Assembly: GCF_009674485.1 (NCBI RefSeq)
Contig: NZ_WKJJ01000009.1
Span: forward strand, 62,001 to 126,000
From: Pseudoduganella rivuli
Lineage (GTDB): Bacteria > Pseudomonadota > Gammaproteobacteria > Burkholderiales > Burkholderiaceae_D
DNA length: 64,000 nucleotides
Reading direction: 5' to 3'
The position numbers and the translations under genes are program-made. The notes below the pieces were generated by a model. That model ran no database searches. It was not told where the DNA came from and saw only the letters and a program-made list of their open reading frames with translations. Below, piece after piece: positions 19,203 through 28,324 of this stretch. How positions within the stretch are numbered: position 1 is the first letter of the stretch; the number at the start of each line of letters is the position of its first letter.

Positions 19203-20767
19203 ACCAGGTCGCCGTCTTCCACGCGCGGGATGGCCAGCGGGTTATTGTCCAGCAGCGCCGCAGGCAGCAGCTCGGCCGGCACTTCCTGGTAGCACACCGG
19301 ACGCAGGAAGCGGTCGATGGCGGAGGCGCCCACCGACGTCGAACGCGGATCGGACGTCGACGGGAACGGGCCGCCGTGCACCATCGAATGCGCCACTTCC
19401 ACGCCGGTCGGGAAGCCGTTGAACAGGATACGGCCGGCCTTGCGCTCCAGCGTCGGCAACAGCTTGCCGGCAAAGCCGATGTCGGCGCCGGTGGCGTGCA
19501 CGGTGGCCGTCAACTGGCCTTCCAGGTGTTCGGCCACGCGCAGCACTTGCTCCTGGTCGCGGCAACGGACCAGCAGCGAGCATGGGCCAAAGATTTCGCT
19601 TTCCAGCTCCGGGTTCGACAGGAAGGCGTCGGCGTCCACTTCATACAGCGAAGCGATGGCGCCGCACGGCAAATCGCCACCCAGGCCCGAGGCCAGCAGT
19701 TTCACGCCGGGAATCGACGCCAGCTTGTCCACGCCGGACGTGTAAGCCGAATGGATGCCCGGGGTCAGCATGGTTTGCTGCGCCTTGCCGCCCAGGAAAC
19801 CCACCGCCGCATCGACGAATTGCTGCAGCGCCGGGCTGTCCACGCCCACCAACATGCCGGGGTTGGTGCAGAACTGGCCTGCGCCCAGGGTCAGCGAATC
19901 GGCGAAAGCCTGCGCGATTTTCGGCGCGTTTTCCAGTGCGCCCGGCAACAGGAATACCGGGTTGATCGACGCCATTTCAGCGTAGACGGGAATCGGTTCG
20001 TGACGGGCATTGGCCGTGCGCACCAGCGCCAGGCCACCCTGGCGGGAACCGGTAAAACCAACCGCCTTGATGGCGCGATGCGCCACCAGGTTCTGGCCCA
20101 TGGTGGCGCCGGAGCCGATCAGCATCGAGAACACGCCTTCCGGCATGTCGCATTCGATGGCGGCTTGCTGGACAGCTTTGCCCACCAGTTCCGACGTACC
20201 CAGGTGGGCCGAGTGCGCCTTGACGACGACCGGGCAGCCTGCGGCCAGTGCCGACGCGGTATCACCGCCTGCCACGGAAAACGCCAGCGGGAAGTTACTT
20301 GCGCCGAACACGGCCACCGGGCCCACGGCAATCTTGCGCAGGCGCAGGTCGGGACGCGGCGGTACACGTTCCGGCAGGCGCGAATCCAGCGTCGCGGTCA
20401 GGAAGCGGCCGTCGCGCACCACCTTGGCGAACAGGCGCAACTGCGTGCAGGTGCGTCCGCGTTCGCCTTCCAGGCGGGCTTGCGGCAGGCCGGATTCCGC
20501 CATCGCCCGTTCGATCAGTGCAGGACCGAGGTCCATGATGCGGTCGGCGATGGTTTCCAGGAAGCGCGCACGCTGTTCCAGCGAAGTTTCACGGTAACGG
20601 TCAAACGCCTGTTCCGCCAGCTGGCAAGCTTGCTGCAACTCGTCTTCGCCACCCAGGCCGAACGCAGGTTCGATCTGCTCGTTGCGGGACGGGTCGATGG
20701 CTTTGACAGTGCCTTGCTGGCCGCGAACGGTGGTTCGGCCGATGATCATTTCACCAGAAATCTGCAT
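19190..20767 (-). CDS. 2-oxoglutarate semialdehyde (2,5-dioxovalerate) dehydrogenase
   Basis: The product is 525 aa, typical of the KGSADH branch of aldehyde dehydrogenases, which is longer than ordinary ALDHs because of a C-terminal extension. Catalytic residues are present: Asn158 (GASNFP), Lys183 (VVKAH), Glu264 (YAEMASINP) and Cys300 (GQFCTNPG). It oxidises the semialdehyde made by KdgD to 2-oxoglutarate, delivering the carbon to the TCA cycle. It lies 37 bp after kdgD and overlaps the lactonase gene, so all three are one operon. Confidence is high because of the pathway context. Confidence 0.9.
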   Translation of the reverse strand: MQISGEMIIGRTTVRGQQGTVKAIDPSRNEQIEPAFGLGGEDELQQACQLAEQAFDRYRETSLEQRARFLETIADRIMDLGPALIERAMAESGLPQARLEGERGRTCTQLRLFAKVVRDGRFLTATLDSRLPERVPPRPDLRLRKIAVGPVAVFGASNFPLAFSVAGGDTASALAAGCPVVVKAHSAHLGTSELVGKAVQQAAIECDMPEGVFSMLIGSGATMGQNLVAHRAIKAVGFTGSRQGGLALVRTANARHEPIPVYAEMASINPVFLLPGALENAPKIAQAFADSLTLGAGQFCTNPGMLVGVDSPALQQFVDAAVGFLGGKAQQTMLTPGIHSAYTSGVDKLASIPGVKLLASGLGGDLPCGAIASLYEVDADAFLSNPELESEIFGPCSLLVRCRDQEQVLRVAEHLEGQLTATVHATGADIGFAGKLLPTLERKAGRILFNGFPTGVEVAHSMVHGGPFPSTSDPRSTSVGASAIDRFLRPVCYQEVPAELLPAALLDNNPLAIPRVEDGDLVWNA

Positions 20768-20804
20768 GTGTGCTCCTAGAATGTTGCGGGCTTGTGGCCC
20801 TGAA

Positions 20805-21716
20805 TTATTGGGCGCCTTGTGCGCGTATCAGTTTGTCCAGCATGTCGCATTCTGCCTCAGTCAGGTCCACCAGTGGTGCGCGGACCGGACCTGCGTCATG
20901 ACCCACCAGGCGGGCGCCGGCCTTGACGATGCTGACGGCATAGCCTGCTTTGCGGTTACGGATCTCCAGGTACGGCAGGTAGAACTCGTCCAGCATGCGG
21001 TTTTGCTCGGCATGGTTGTCGGTAGCGACAGCGTGGTAAAAGTCCATGGCCAGTTTCGGCATGAAATTGAACACGGCCGAAGAATACACCGGAACGCCCA
21101 TGGCTTTGTAGGCCGCAGCATAAACTTCCGCGGTCGGCAGGCCGCCCAGGTAGCTGAAACGGTCGCCCATGCGGCGCCAGATCTGCATCATGCGCTCGAT
21201 ATCGCCAATGCCGTCCTTGAAGCCGATCAGGTTCGGGCAACGGTCAGCCAGCTTTTCCAGCGCGTTCGCGTCCAGCTTGCAAACGTTACGGTTGTACACC
21301 ACCACGCCGAAGTTCACGGATTTGCAGACTTCTTCCACGTGGGCGATCAGGCCGTCAATCGGAGCTTCCGTCAGGTAGTGCGGCATCAACAGGATACCGG
21401 CCGCGCCCAGGCGCTCGGCTTCCTGCGCATAACCGATGGCAACGCGGGTAGGACCGCCGGCGCCGGCCAGGATCGGCACTTTGCCACGGCAGGTGTCGAC
21501 CGCGGTCTTGATGACTTCGCTGTACTCAGGCTGGGTCAGCGAAAAGAATTCACCGGTGCCGCCGGCGGCGAACAGCGCGCTGGCGCCGTATGGCGCCAGC
21601 CATTCCAGGCGCTCCGCGTAGGTTTTCTTGTTGAAATTGCCTTGGGCGTCGAAGTCCGTCACCGGGAACGATGGCAGGCCGGACGACAGGATGGTTTTTA
21701 ATTCATTGGGTTGCAT
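20805..21716 (-). CDS. kdgD: 5-dehydro-4-deoxyglucarate dehydratase
   Basis: The product is a 303-aa DapA-fold (TIM barrel) protein of the usual KdgD length. The Schiff-base Lys is Lys167 (IGFKDG), the partner Tyr is Tyr141 (VVYNRN) and the GGTGE substrate motif is at 52-56. It dehydrates and decarboxylates 5-keto-4-deoxyglucarate to 2-oxoglutarate semialdehyde, the reaction between GarD and the dehydrogenase encoded next. It is the first gene of its operon. The -10-like TATAGT 63 bp upstream overlaps a GntR-type operator shared with udh. Confidence 0.93.
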   Translation of the reverse strand: MQPNELKTILSSGLPSFPVTDFDAQGNFNKKTYAERLEWLAPYGASALFAAGGTGEFFSLTQPEYSEVIKTAVDTCRGKVPILAGAGGPTRVAIGYAQEAERLGAAGILLMPHYLTEAPIDGLIAHVEEVCKSVNFGVVVYNRNVCKLDANALEKLADRCPNLIGFKDGIGDIERMMQIWRRMGDRFSYLGGLPTAEVYAAAYKAMGVPVYSSAVFNFMPKLAMDFYHAVATDNHAEQNRMLDEFYLPYLEIRNRKAGYAVSIVKAGARLVGHDAGPVRAPLVDLTEAECDMLDKLIRAQGAQ

Positions 21717-21762
21717 GACATCTCTCCAGGTTTTCGGTGATCAGCGGCACCATGCTCGCTTG

Positions 21763-21785
21763 TTGTATGACATCGTACAACTATA
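21763..21785 (-). promoter_or_regulatory. kdgD operon promoter with GntR/FadR-type operator
   Basis: TCGTACAACTA (21773-21783), the reverse complement of the udh site TAGTTGTACGA, fits the pattern TnGTnnnACnA. TTGTATGACAT (21763-21773) beside it fits with one mismatch. The minus-strand -10 candidate TATAGT (21785-21780) overlaps the first site, so binding should block RNA polymerase. Confidence 0.65.
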
Positions 21786-21833
21786 ACGATGACGAGGCAA
21801 GCGATGAACGTGAATTATTTTCGGGTGTGGCGG

Positions 21834-22565
21834 TTAGGCGGCGCCGGCGATGCTTTCCTGGGCCTTGCGCAGCCGCTCGCGGCTGTTGGACAGGTGCGTG
21901 CGCATGGCCGCGCGGGCCGCTTCCGGGTCCTTGCGGCTGATCGCGTCGTAGATATCCTCGTGTTCGCGGTTGACGCGTTCCAGGTATTGCGCGGGATCGT
22001 CATGCGCCAGGTGCGCGGTATTGACGCGGGCGCGGGGAATGATGTGCGTGCCCAGGTCCGTCAGGATATCGACGAAATAGCGGTTGCCCGTGGCTTGCGC
22101 GATCAGCAGGTGGAATTGCACGTCCGCTTCCACGGAACCGCCGGAACGGATACGGGCCAGCGCCTCCCCCATCGCCGCCAGTTGCGCGTCGCTGCGCCGC
22201 GACGCGGCCAGCCACGCGGCTTCTGTTTCCAGGCTGATACGCAATTCCAGGATGGCCAGCACATCGCCGATGGTGCGCACGGTATCGGCGGAAATACGCA
22301 GCGGTTGCGCCGGCGGTTCCAGCACGAAGGTGCCGATGCCGTGTTTGGTTTGCACCAGTCCCGCCGCCTGCAAGTGGGAAATCGCTTCCCGCACCACGGT
22401 GCGGGACACGCCATGCATATCCATGATGACCGATTCCGTCGGCAACTTGTCGCCGGGCTTCAGTTCGCCGCCCTTGATGCTTGCCGTGATGGCTTCCACC
22501 AATCCTTGCGCAAGGTTGCGGTGGCGTTTCTTCGGAGGCTGGAAGGCGGCGGCGATGTCGTTCAT
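21834..22565 (-). CDS. FadR-type GntR regulator, likely controls kdgD operon, udh and itself
   Basis: The product is 243 aa. The winged helix (about residues 15-82) has LPTESVIMDMHGVSRTVVREAISHL and the wing TKHGIGTFV. The FCD effector domain follows, with the ExxxH-type metal pattern in EADVQFHLLI and a further His in NREHEDIYDAI. It shares little with the other GntR protein of this locus beyond the family core, so it should recognise a different site. A TTGTATGACGA site lies in its own promoter, and related sites precede kdgD and udh. Confidence 0.88.
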   Translation of the reverse strand: MNDIAAAFQPPKKRHRNLAQGLVEAITASIKGGELKPGDKLPTESVIMDMHGVSRTVVREAISHLQAAGLVQTKHGIGTFVLEPPAQPLRISADTVRTIGDVLAILELRISLETEAAWLAASRRSDAQLAAMGEALARIRSGGSVEADVQFHLLIAQATGNRYFVDILTDLGTHIIPRARVNTAHLAHDDPAQYLERVNREHEDIYDAISRKDPEAARAAMRTHLSNSRERLRKAQESIAGAA

Positions 22566-22598
22566 GGCGATGGCGGAGCGGATTTTGTACTTCTTACG

Positions 22599-22619
22599 AT
22601 TATAGCAGTTGTATGACGA
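22599..22619 (-). promoter_or_regulatory. Promoter and operator of the second gntR gene
   Basis: A perfect minus-strand -10 TATAAT (22604-22599) lies 34 nt before the start codon. TTGTATGACGA (22609-22619), matching the udh site TCGTATGACGA, lies just upstream of it, between the -10 and -35 positions. This predicts negative autoregulation. Confidence 0.65.
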
Positions 22620-22890
22620 CCATCCGCAAAGGTTTGTTCACGACAATTTTCATATCCGTGTTGCCAATATCCAAAGGGCAAAAACCATTTTCAATAGCTT
22701 GCTGCAAGTAGCGACTGCGTAATTCCCTCACGAATGATCTCCCTGCACAGATCGCTAAAAAAAGCATCACAAATTTTCCGCGGATGCACGATTGAACGGC
22801 TTTTCCTTTTATCTTCATTTCGATGTTTAATTGGAAACAGCAGCCCCAGAAAATGGCTGCCGGCAGCAATGCCGAAGACAGGAGGTAGGG
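22620..22890. other. AT-rich gene-free stretch between gntR and the second TonB receptor
   Basis: I see no credible coding region here. Short frames on both strands lack ribosome sites and family resemblance. The stretch is clearly richer in A and T than its surroundings. It contains a small hairpin before the receptor (GCAGCC/GGCTGC near 22845-22866). The receptor's promoter must lie here but I cannot place it confidently. Confidence 0.5.
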
Positions 22891-24777
22891 ATGGCAGCGC
22901 AAAACCTGATCGTTAAGCGCACCGCATACCTGATGCTGTGCCTGCTGGCGCCGCAGCTGGCGTGCGCGCTGGAAGCGGAACAAAACAATGAATACTTCCA
23001 GATGTCGCTGGAAGAATTAAGCGGCTTCCGCGTGACGTCCGTATCGAAGAAAGAAGAACGGCTGGCCGACGCCGCCGCCTCCGTGTACGTGATCACGGCC
23101 GACGCCATCCGGCGTTCCGCCGCCCACAGCCTGCCGGAAATCCTGCGGCTTGCGCCCAATCTGCTGGTGGCGCGCATCAGCGCCCAGCAATACGCCATCA
23201 CGGCGCGCGGGTTCAATTCCAGCACGGCCAACAAGCTGCTGGTCATGATCGATGGCCGCACTGTGTATACGCCGCTGTATTCCGGTGTGTTCTGGGATGC
23301 GCAAACCACGATGCTGCCCGATATCGACCGCATCGAAGTCATCAGCGGCCCGGGCGGCACGATCTGGGGCACCAATGCCGTCAATGGCGTCATCAACATC
23401 ATCACGAAAAACACTGGAAAGACCACCGGCGTCCTGGTGCAGGCAACCGCCAGCGGCGATGTCAGCGGCGTGGCCGTGCGCCAGGGCGGCCAAATGGGAG
23501 ATGGCCATTACCGCGTGTATGCGGGCGGCGACCGCTGGCAACATGACCAGCGTATCAACGGCGTGCCCCTGTCCGACTCCTGGCGGCGCCAGCAGGCGGG
23601 CTTCCGCACCGACTGGCGCGGCGCGCACGGCGACGTCAGCCTGATGGGCGACCTGTACCGGGGTACAGAAAACCTCGGGGGGCCTGTCGAGACCGCGCTT
23701 TCCGGCGCCAACCTGCTGTTGCACTGGGAGCGCCCACTGGAGAACGGTGCGCGCTTCAGCATGCAGACTTACCTGGACTATACGGGCCGCGACATCCCCC
23801 GCACGTATGGCGAATCGCTGACGACGGCCGATGGCGAAGTGCGCTACACGGTCAGCCGGGGCGGCACGGAAACCGTGATCGGCGCCGGTTACCGGCTGGC
23901 CCGCGACAACGTGCGCAATTCTCCCTTGCTGTCCTTCCTGCCCGCGCGGCGCGTGATGCACTGGGCTAACCTGTTCGCGCAGCAGCAGCGCGAACTGGCG
24001 CCAGGCTGGCGGCTGATCGGCGGGATCCGGGCGGAATCGAATGACCACACGGGCGTGGAATGGCTGCCCAGTGTCAAGCTGGCCTGGAATCCCGGCGAGC
24101 GGCACACGCTGTGGGCCGGCCTGGCGCGCGTGGTGCGTGCGCCATCGCGCCTCGACACGGATTTGTATTCGCCCGCCAAGCCGCCCTATTTCTATGCAGG
24201 CGGCGCGAATTTCCAGTCCGAACTGGCCAACAAGGTGGAAATCGGGTGGCGCGCCACACCGCAGCCGTCGCTGACCTGGTCGGCCACGCTGTTCCACAGC
24301 CGCGACCACCGCTTGCGCAGCGTGCGCGCCACGGCTGCCGGCAACGTGCTGGATAACCAGATTGCCGCCCGGAGCACGGGCCTGGAAGCGTGGGGCAGCT
24401 GGCAACCCGTCGCCGGATGGACGCTGGATGCAGGCGCGCTGGTGCAGCACCAGCAATGGCAAGGACCCGTTGCCGCGGCACCGCCCGGCAACGATCCGCG
24501 CCGCCAGTTCAGCGCCGCCTCCAGGTGGAATATCGGCGCCGCCTGGGAAGCCGACGTGGCCGTGCGCCATGTCGGCGCGCTGGCGACACCGGCCGTCCCG
24601 GCGTATACGGCAGTGGACTTGCGGCTGGGCTGGCGCGTGTCGCCGACAATGGAATTGCGCCTGAGCGGAACCGACCTGTTCCATAAGGGACACGTGGAAT
24701 TCCGCTCCAGCGCGACCACCGTTCCCATACGCATCGAACGCACGGTGGCGCTGACCTTGACGGTGAACTTGCCATGA
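22891..24777 (+). CDS. Small TonB-dependent receptor, signalling-cluster type
   Basis: The product is 628 aa from the ATG at 22891, preceded by AGGAGGTAGGG. A signal peptide ends near CALEAEQ. The plug shows VTSVSKKEERLADAAASVYVI, LPEILRLAPNL, RGFNSSTANKLLVMIDGRTVY and GPGGTIWGTNAVNGVINIITK. A barrel of about 450 residues follows. It resembles the colicin I/BtuB-like receptors that are often encoded directly before YfiR-family and sensor-kinase genes. The stop overlaps the YfiR gene start by 4 bp. The ligand is unknown; it may sense rather than import. Confidence 0.85.
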   Translation: MAAQNLIVKRTAYLMLCLLAPQLACALEAEQNNEYFQMSLEELSGFRVTSVSKKEERLADAAASVYVITADAIRRSAAHSLPEILRLAPNLLVARISAQQYAITARGFNSSTANKLLVMIDGRTVYTPLYSGVFWDAQTTMLPDIDRIEVISGPGGTIWGTNAVNGVINIITKNTGKTTGVLVQATASGDVSGVAVRQGGQMGDGHYRVYAGGDRWQHDQRINGVPLSDSWRRQQAGFRTDWRGAHGDVSLMGDLYRGTENLGGPVETALSGANLLLHWERPLENGARFSMQTYLDYTGRDIPRTYGESLTTADGEVRYTVSRGGTETVIGAGYRLARDNVRNSPLLSFLPARRVMHWANLFAQQQRELAPGWRLIGGIRAESNDHTGVEWLPSVKLAWNPGERHTLWAGLARVVRAPSRLDTDLYSPAKPPYFYAGGANFQSELANKVEIGWRATPQPSLTWSATLFHSRDHRLRSVRATAAGNVLDNQIAARSTGLEAWGSWQPVAGWTLDAGALVQHQQWQGPVAAAPPGNDPRRQFSAASRWNIGAAWEADVAVRHVGALATPAVPAYTAVDLRLGWRVSPTMELRLSGTDLFHKGHVEFRSSATTVPIRIERTVALTLTVNLP

Positions 24778-25313
24778 TCACGACCCGCCGCACGTTCCCG
24801 TTGATGGCCGCCATGCTGTGGGCGGCGGCGGCCGATGCGGCAGACACTGCGCAGGCCGACGCGGAAGCGAAGATCAAGGCCAGCTATATCTACAAGCTGG
24901 CCGCCTATATCGACTGGCCGTCCACCGATGTGGGCGCACCATTTACGATTGGCATCATCGACGCCGACAACGTGGCGGAAGAGCTGAAGAAACTGAGCGC
25001 CGCCTATCCGCTTAAAAGTCGCCCGGTCCAGGTGCGCCAGCTCGCAGCGGGCGCCGCTCTGTCCGGTTTGCAATTACTGTATATCGGCGAGCACTCGGCG
25101 CGCAATGCGCGTAACCTGTTTGACAGCATCGCCACGCTGCCGGTTCTGACCATGACGGAATCGGCCGGCGCATTGGCGGCCGGCAGCATCATCAACCTGG
25201 TGCAGGTTGATGAACGCATCCGCTTCGAAGTATCGCTGTCCCATGCGGAAGCGCGCCGCCTGAAAATCAGTTCGCGCCTGCTGGACGTGGCTTACCGGAT
25301 CGAAGGACGTTGA
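24774..25313 (+). CDS. YfiR-family periplasmic regulator (DUF4154)
   Basis: The product is 179 aa with a signal peptide (...AAAADA). The mature region starts KIKASYIYKLAAYIDWP, the hallmark opening of YfiR proteins, and continues with FTIGIIDAD, RPVQVRQL and the GSIINLVQVDERIRFEVS block. In Pseudomonas aeruginosa YfiR is a periplasmic inhibitor of the cyclase YfiN, whose sensor is a CHASE8 domain. Here the next gene encodes a kinase with a CHASE8-like periplasmic domain, so this protein probably inhibits or gates that kinase. It is coupled to the receptor gene by an ATGA overlap. Confidence 0.87.
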   Translation: MITTRRTFPLMAAMLWAAAADAADTAQADAEAKIKASYIYKLAAYIDWPSTDVGAPFTIGIIDADNVAEELKKLSAAYPLKSRPVQVRQLAAGAALSGLQLLYIGEHSARNARNLFDSIATLPVLTMTESAGALAAGSIINLVQVDERIRFEVSLSHAEARRLKISSRLLDVAYRIEGR

Positions 25314-25315
25314 TC

Positions 25316-28300
25316 ATGAAACGCTTACTGCACGTACGCTCCATCAGCAAGAAACTGCTGTTGCTGGTGCTGGCGGCCAATCTCAGCACGTTGCTGATGG
25401 CAGGCGCCGCCCTGCTCTACCACGATTTCCACGAAGCACGCGCCAAGACCGCGGCGGAACTCAATGCGCTGGCAAACCTGCTGGGCCAGGGCAGCGTCAC
25501 GGCGCTGGAATTTTCCGACGCCAAGGTTGCCAGTGAGAACTTGGCGAATTTGCGGGCGGCGCAAAACGTCACGGCGGCCGCCATCTATACCAGCAAAGGC
25601 GCGCTGTTTGCCAGCTATGCGCGCGATCCGGCGCAAGCGAAGCTGCTACCTGCGAAACCGGGCACCGACGGCGTGTATTTCAATGGTGCGGAATTGACGA
25701 TCTTTAAGGCCATCGCCGGCACCCAGGAACCGGTGGGCACGGTCTTCGTCAAGGAACAGCATGACTTGTCCGGCTGGCTGCGCGATTACCTGGTCATCCT
25801 GGGCGCCGTGCTGCTGGCCAGCCTGGCGTTCGGCTTGGCAATTTCCACGCGGCTACAGCGCTGGATTTCCGGCCCCGTGCTGGCGGTGGCCGACGTTGCG
25901 CACCAGGTGATGGAGCGGCACGACTTCAAATTACGCGCGCCGAAGACCACGGAAGATGAAGTGGGCCAGCTGGCCGACGCATTCAACGGCATGCTGCAGA
26001 CGCTGGAACATGAAATGGCGGAACGCAATGCGGCGGAACTGGCCGTGCGCACGCTGAATGAAGACCTGGAACGGCGCGTGCATGAACGCACGGCGGAATT
26101 GGAAGTGGTCAATAAAAACTTGCAGGTGCGCACCGATGAAGCGGAAAGCGCCAACCGCGCCAAGGCCGACTTCCTGGCCAACATGAGCCATGAAATCCGC
26201 ACGCCGATGAACGGCATCCTTGGCCTGGCGTACTTGCTGGACCGGCGCCACCTTGACAACGAATCGTCGGAAATGGTGCGCAAGATCCGCAACGCGGGCC
26301 GCTCGCTGCAAGCCATCATCAATGACATTCTCGATTTTTCCAAGATCGAAGCGGGCCGGCTGGAAATCGAACACACGCCGTTCCGGCTGGCCGATGTCTG
26401 CGACAACCTGGCCGCCATCATGGCCGCCAACGCGGGCAACAAGGAAATCGAACTGGCGATCGCTCCCGCGCCTTACATCGGCGGCAACGTGCTGGGCGAT
26501 GCGCTGCGGCTGGAACAAATCCTGATCAACCTGACGGGCAACGCCATCAAGTTCACGGAACGGGGCGGTGTGAAAGTCAGCATGACGCTGCTGTCGCAGG
26601 ACGAGCGTACCGCCACCGTGCGTTTTGCCGTCAGCGACACCGGCATCGGCATCCCGCTCGACAAGCAGGCGCACATCTTTTCCGCGTTTTCACAGGCCGA
26701 TGCGTCGACCACCCGGCGCTTTGGCGGCACCGGCCTGGGCTTGACGATTTGCCGCCGGCTGGTGGAAAAAATGGGGGGCAACATTGGTGTCATCAGCAGT
26801 CCCGGCAAAGGCAGCGAATTCTGGTTCACGGTGCCGTTCCCATGGGTGCAGGACACGGAATTCGCCCCGTCGGAACTGGCGCAGCTCGATATCCTGGTGG
26901 CGGACGACAGCGACATCGCGCGGGAAAACCTGGTGCAGACAGTGCGTTCCGTGGGCTGGAACGCCACCATGGTCGACAGCGGCGAAGCCGCATTACAAAA
27001 GGTGATGTCGCGGCAGGCGCAGCATGGCCATTACGACGTGATGCTGGTGGACTGGAAAATGCCGGGCATCGACGGACTGGAACTGGCGACGCGCCTGCGC
27101 AACACCTTGCACGACACGTCCACGCCCATCGTGCTGATGGTGACGGCATTTTCGCAGGACGAATTGCTGCGCCAGCCGAACATCGATTGCGTCGATGGCG
27201 TGTTGAGCAAGCCGGTCACCAGTTCCGCGCTGTACAACGGCGTGGCCAATGCGATGCAGCGCCGGGGCGGCGCCATCCCCGCCACCGTGCCGGCGGCGGA
27301 CAACCAGCGCATCTCCGGCATGCGCGTGCTGGTGGTGGACGACAGCGACATCAACCGCGAAGTGGCGCTGCGGATCTTGCAGGCGGAAGGCGCGCACGTG
27401 GAACTGGCCAATGATGGCGCTTCCGCGCTGGGCTGGCTGTGCGCCAACCCGAATGGGGTCGATATCGTCCTGATGGATGTGCAAATGCCGGGCATGGATG
27501 GCTACGAAGCGACACGGCGCCTGCGCTCCACACAAGCGGGCCGCGACTTGCCCGTGATTGCGCTGACGGCGGGCGCGTTCAAGAACCAGCAGGACGCGGC
27601 GCGGGCGGCCGGCATGGATGCCTTTGTCGCCAAGCCGTTCAACGTCGATGATTTGATCGCCACCATCCTGCGCCTGACCAAAGATCAGGACGGCGCGGCT
27701 GCGGCATCCGCGAAACCCGCTGCCGCACCGCAAGCGACCGCCGACGTCTGGCCCGGCATCGCATTGCAGCAAGGCCTGGCGACGTGGCGCGATGAAACCG
27801 CCTACCGCAAGTTCCTGCGCAAATTCGCCGCCGACTATGGCCGCAGCGGCGCGCAGCTGGAAACCTGGTATGCGCAAGGCGATACGGCTGCGGCGCAGGC
27901 CCTGACCCACAAACTGAAAGGCGCCGCGGCCAGCCTGTCGCTGACGGACGTGGCGCGCACGGCGGGCGACCTGGAACTGGCCGAGCATGAAGGGGGCGAT
28001 ATCGCGACGGCCTTGCGCGCGCTGCAGGATGCGCTGGCAATTGCCTGTGCGTCGATCATCGCCTATGCCGGCGCCGACACCGCCCCCTCGCCAGAGATGT
28101 CAGGCGGCGGCGATACTGGCGCCCTGTTGCGCGAATTGCTGCTGGCGCTGGACACCGATTCGCCTGACCGCGCCAGCGCCGTATTGAACCGGCTGGCGCC
28201 GCTGATTTCCAGCAGCGCCACCGCGCAAATACGCGGCCGTATCGACGATTTCGACTTCCGCGCCGCGGAAGCGCTGGCCCTGGGCCTGGTGACCGAACTG

Positions 28301-28321
28301 GGGCTTGAATTGGAGGAGTAG
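25316..28321 (+). CDS. Hybrid sensor histidine kinase (CHASE8-like, HAMP, HisKA, HATPase, two REC, Hpt)
   Basis: The product is 1001 aa from the ATG at 25316 (AAGGA 8 nt upstream). Domains in order: membrane segment 13-34; periplasmic CHASE8-like domain about 35-150 (LANLLGQGSVTALEFSD, then AAIYTSKGALFASY); membrane segment 157-178; HAMP; coiled coil to about 275; HisKA with His292 (SHEIRTP); HATPase with the N box near 403-412 and GTGLGL; REC1 with Asp579; REC2 with Asp721; and Hpt with His865 (THKLKGA). All phosphorelay residues are intact. The final phosphate acceptor is probably Asp53 of the response regulator encoded 3 bp downstream. The periplasmic domain type is that of YfiN, which fits control by the YfiR protein upstream. 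Confidence 0.9.
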   Translation: MKRLLHVRSISKKLLLLVLAANLSTLLMAGAALLYHDFHEARAKTAAELNALANLLGQGSVTALEFSDAKVASENLANLRAAQNVTAAAIYTSKGALFASYARDPAQAKLLPAKPGTDGVYFNGAELTIFKAIAGTQEPVGTVFVKEQHDLSGWLRDYLVILGAVLLASLAFGLAISTRLQRWISGPVLAVADVAHQVMERHDFKLRAPKTTEDEVGQLADAFNGMLQTLEHEMAERNAAELAVRTLNEDLERRVHERTAELEVVNKNLQVRTDEAESANRAKADFLANMSHEIRTPMNGILGLAYLLDRRHLDNESSEMVRKIRNAGRSLQAIINDILDFSKIEAGRLEIEHTPFRLADVCDNLAAIMAANAGNKEIELAIAPAPYIGGNVLGDALRLEQILINLTGNAIKFTERGGVKVSMTLLSQDERTATVRFAVSDTGIGIPLDKQAHIFSAFSQADASTTRRFGGTGLGLTICRRLVEKMGGNIGVISSPGKGSEFWFTVPFPWVQDTEFAPSELAQLDILVADDSDIARENLVQTVRSVGWNATMVDSGEAALQKVMSRQAQHGHYDVMLVDWKMPGIDGLELATRLRNTLHDTSTPIVLMVTAFSQDELLRQPNIDCVDGVLSKPVTSSALYNGVANAMQRRGGAIPATVPAADNQRISGMRVLVVDDSDINREVALRILQAEGAHVELANDGASALGWLCANPNGVDIVLMDVQMPGMDGYEATRRLRSTQAGRDLPVIALTAGAFKNQQDAARAAGMDAFVAKPFNVDDLIATILRLTKDQDGAAAASAKPAAAPQATADVWPGIALQQGLATWRDETAYRKFLRKFAADYGRSGAQLETWYAQGDTAAAQALTHKLKGAAASLSLTDVARTAGDLELAEHEGGDIATALRALQDALAIACASIIAYAGADTAPSPEMSGGGDTGALLRELLLALDTDSPDRASAVLNRLAPLISSSATAQIRGRIDDFDFRAAEALALGLVTELGLELEE

Positions 28322-28324
28322 GAC

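Noticed and set aside
22650..22740. Possible c-di-GMP (GEMM) riboswitch: AGGGCAAA followed by ACCATT
   Set aside because: Only the first conserved segment matches; the second conserved half and paired stems are missing.
22600..22983. 127-codon minus-strand frame upstream of the second TonB receptor
   Set aside because: It overlaps the receptor start and the gntR promoter and has no recognisable features.
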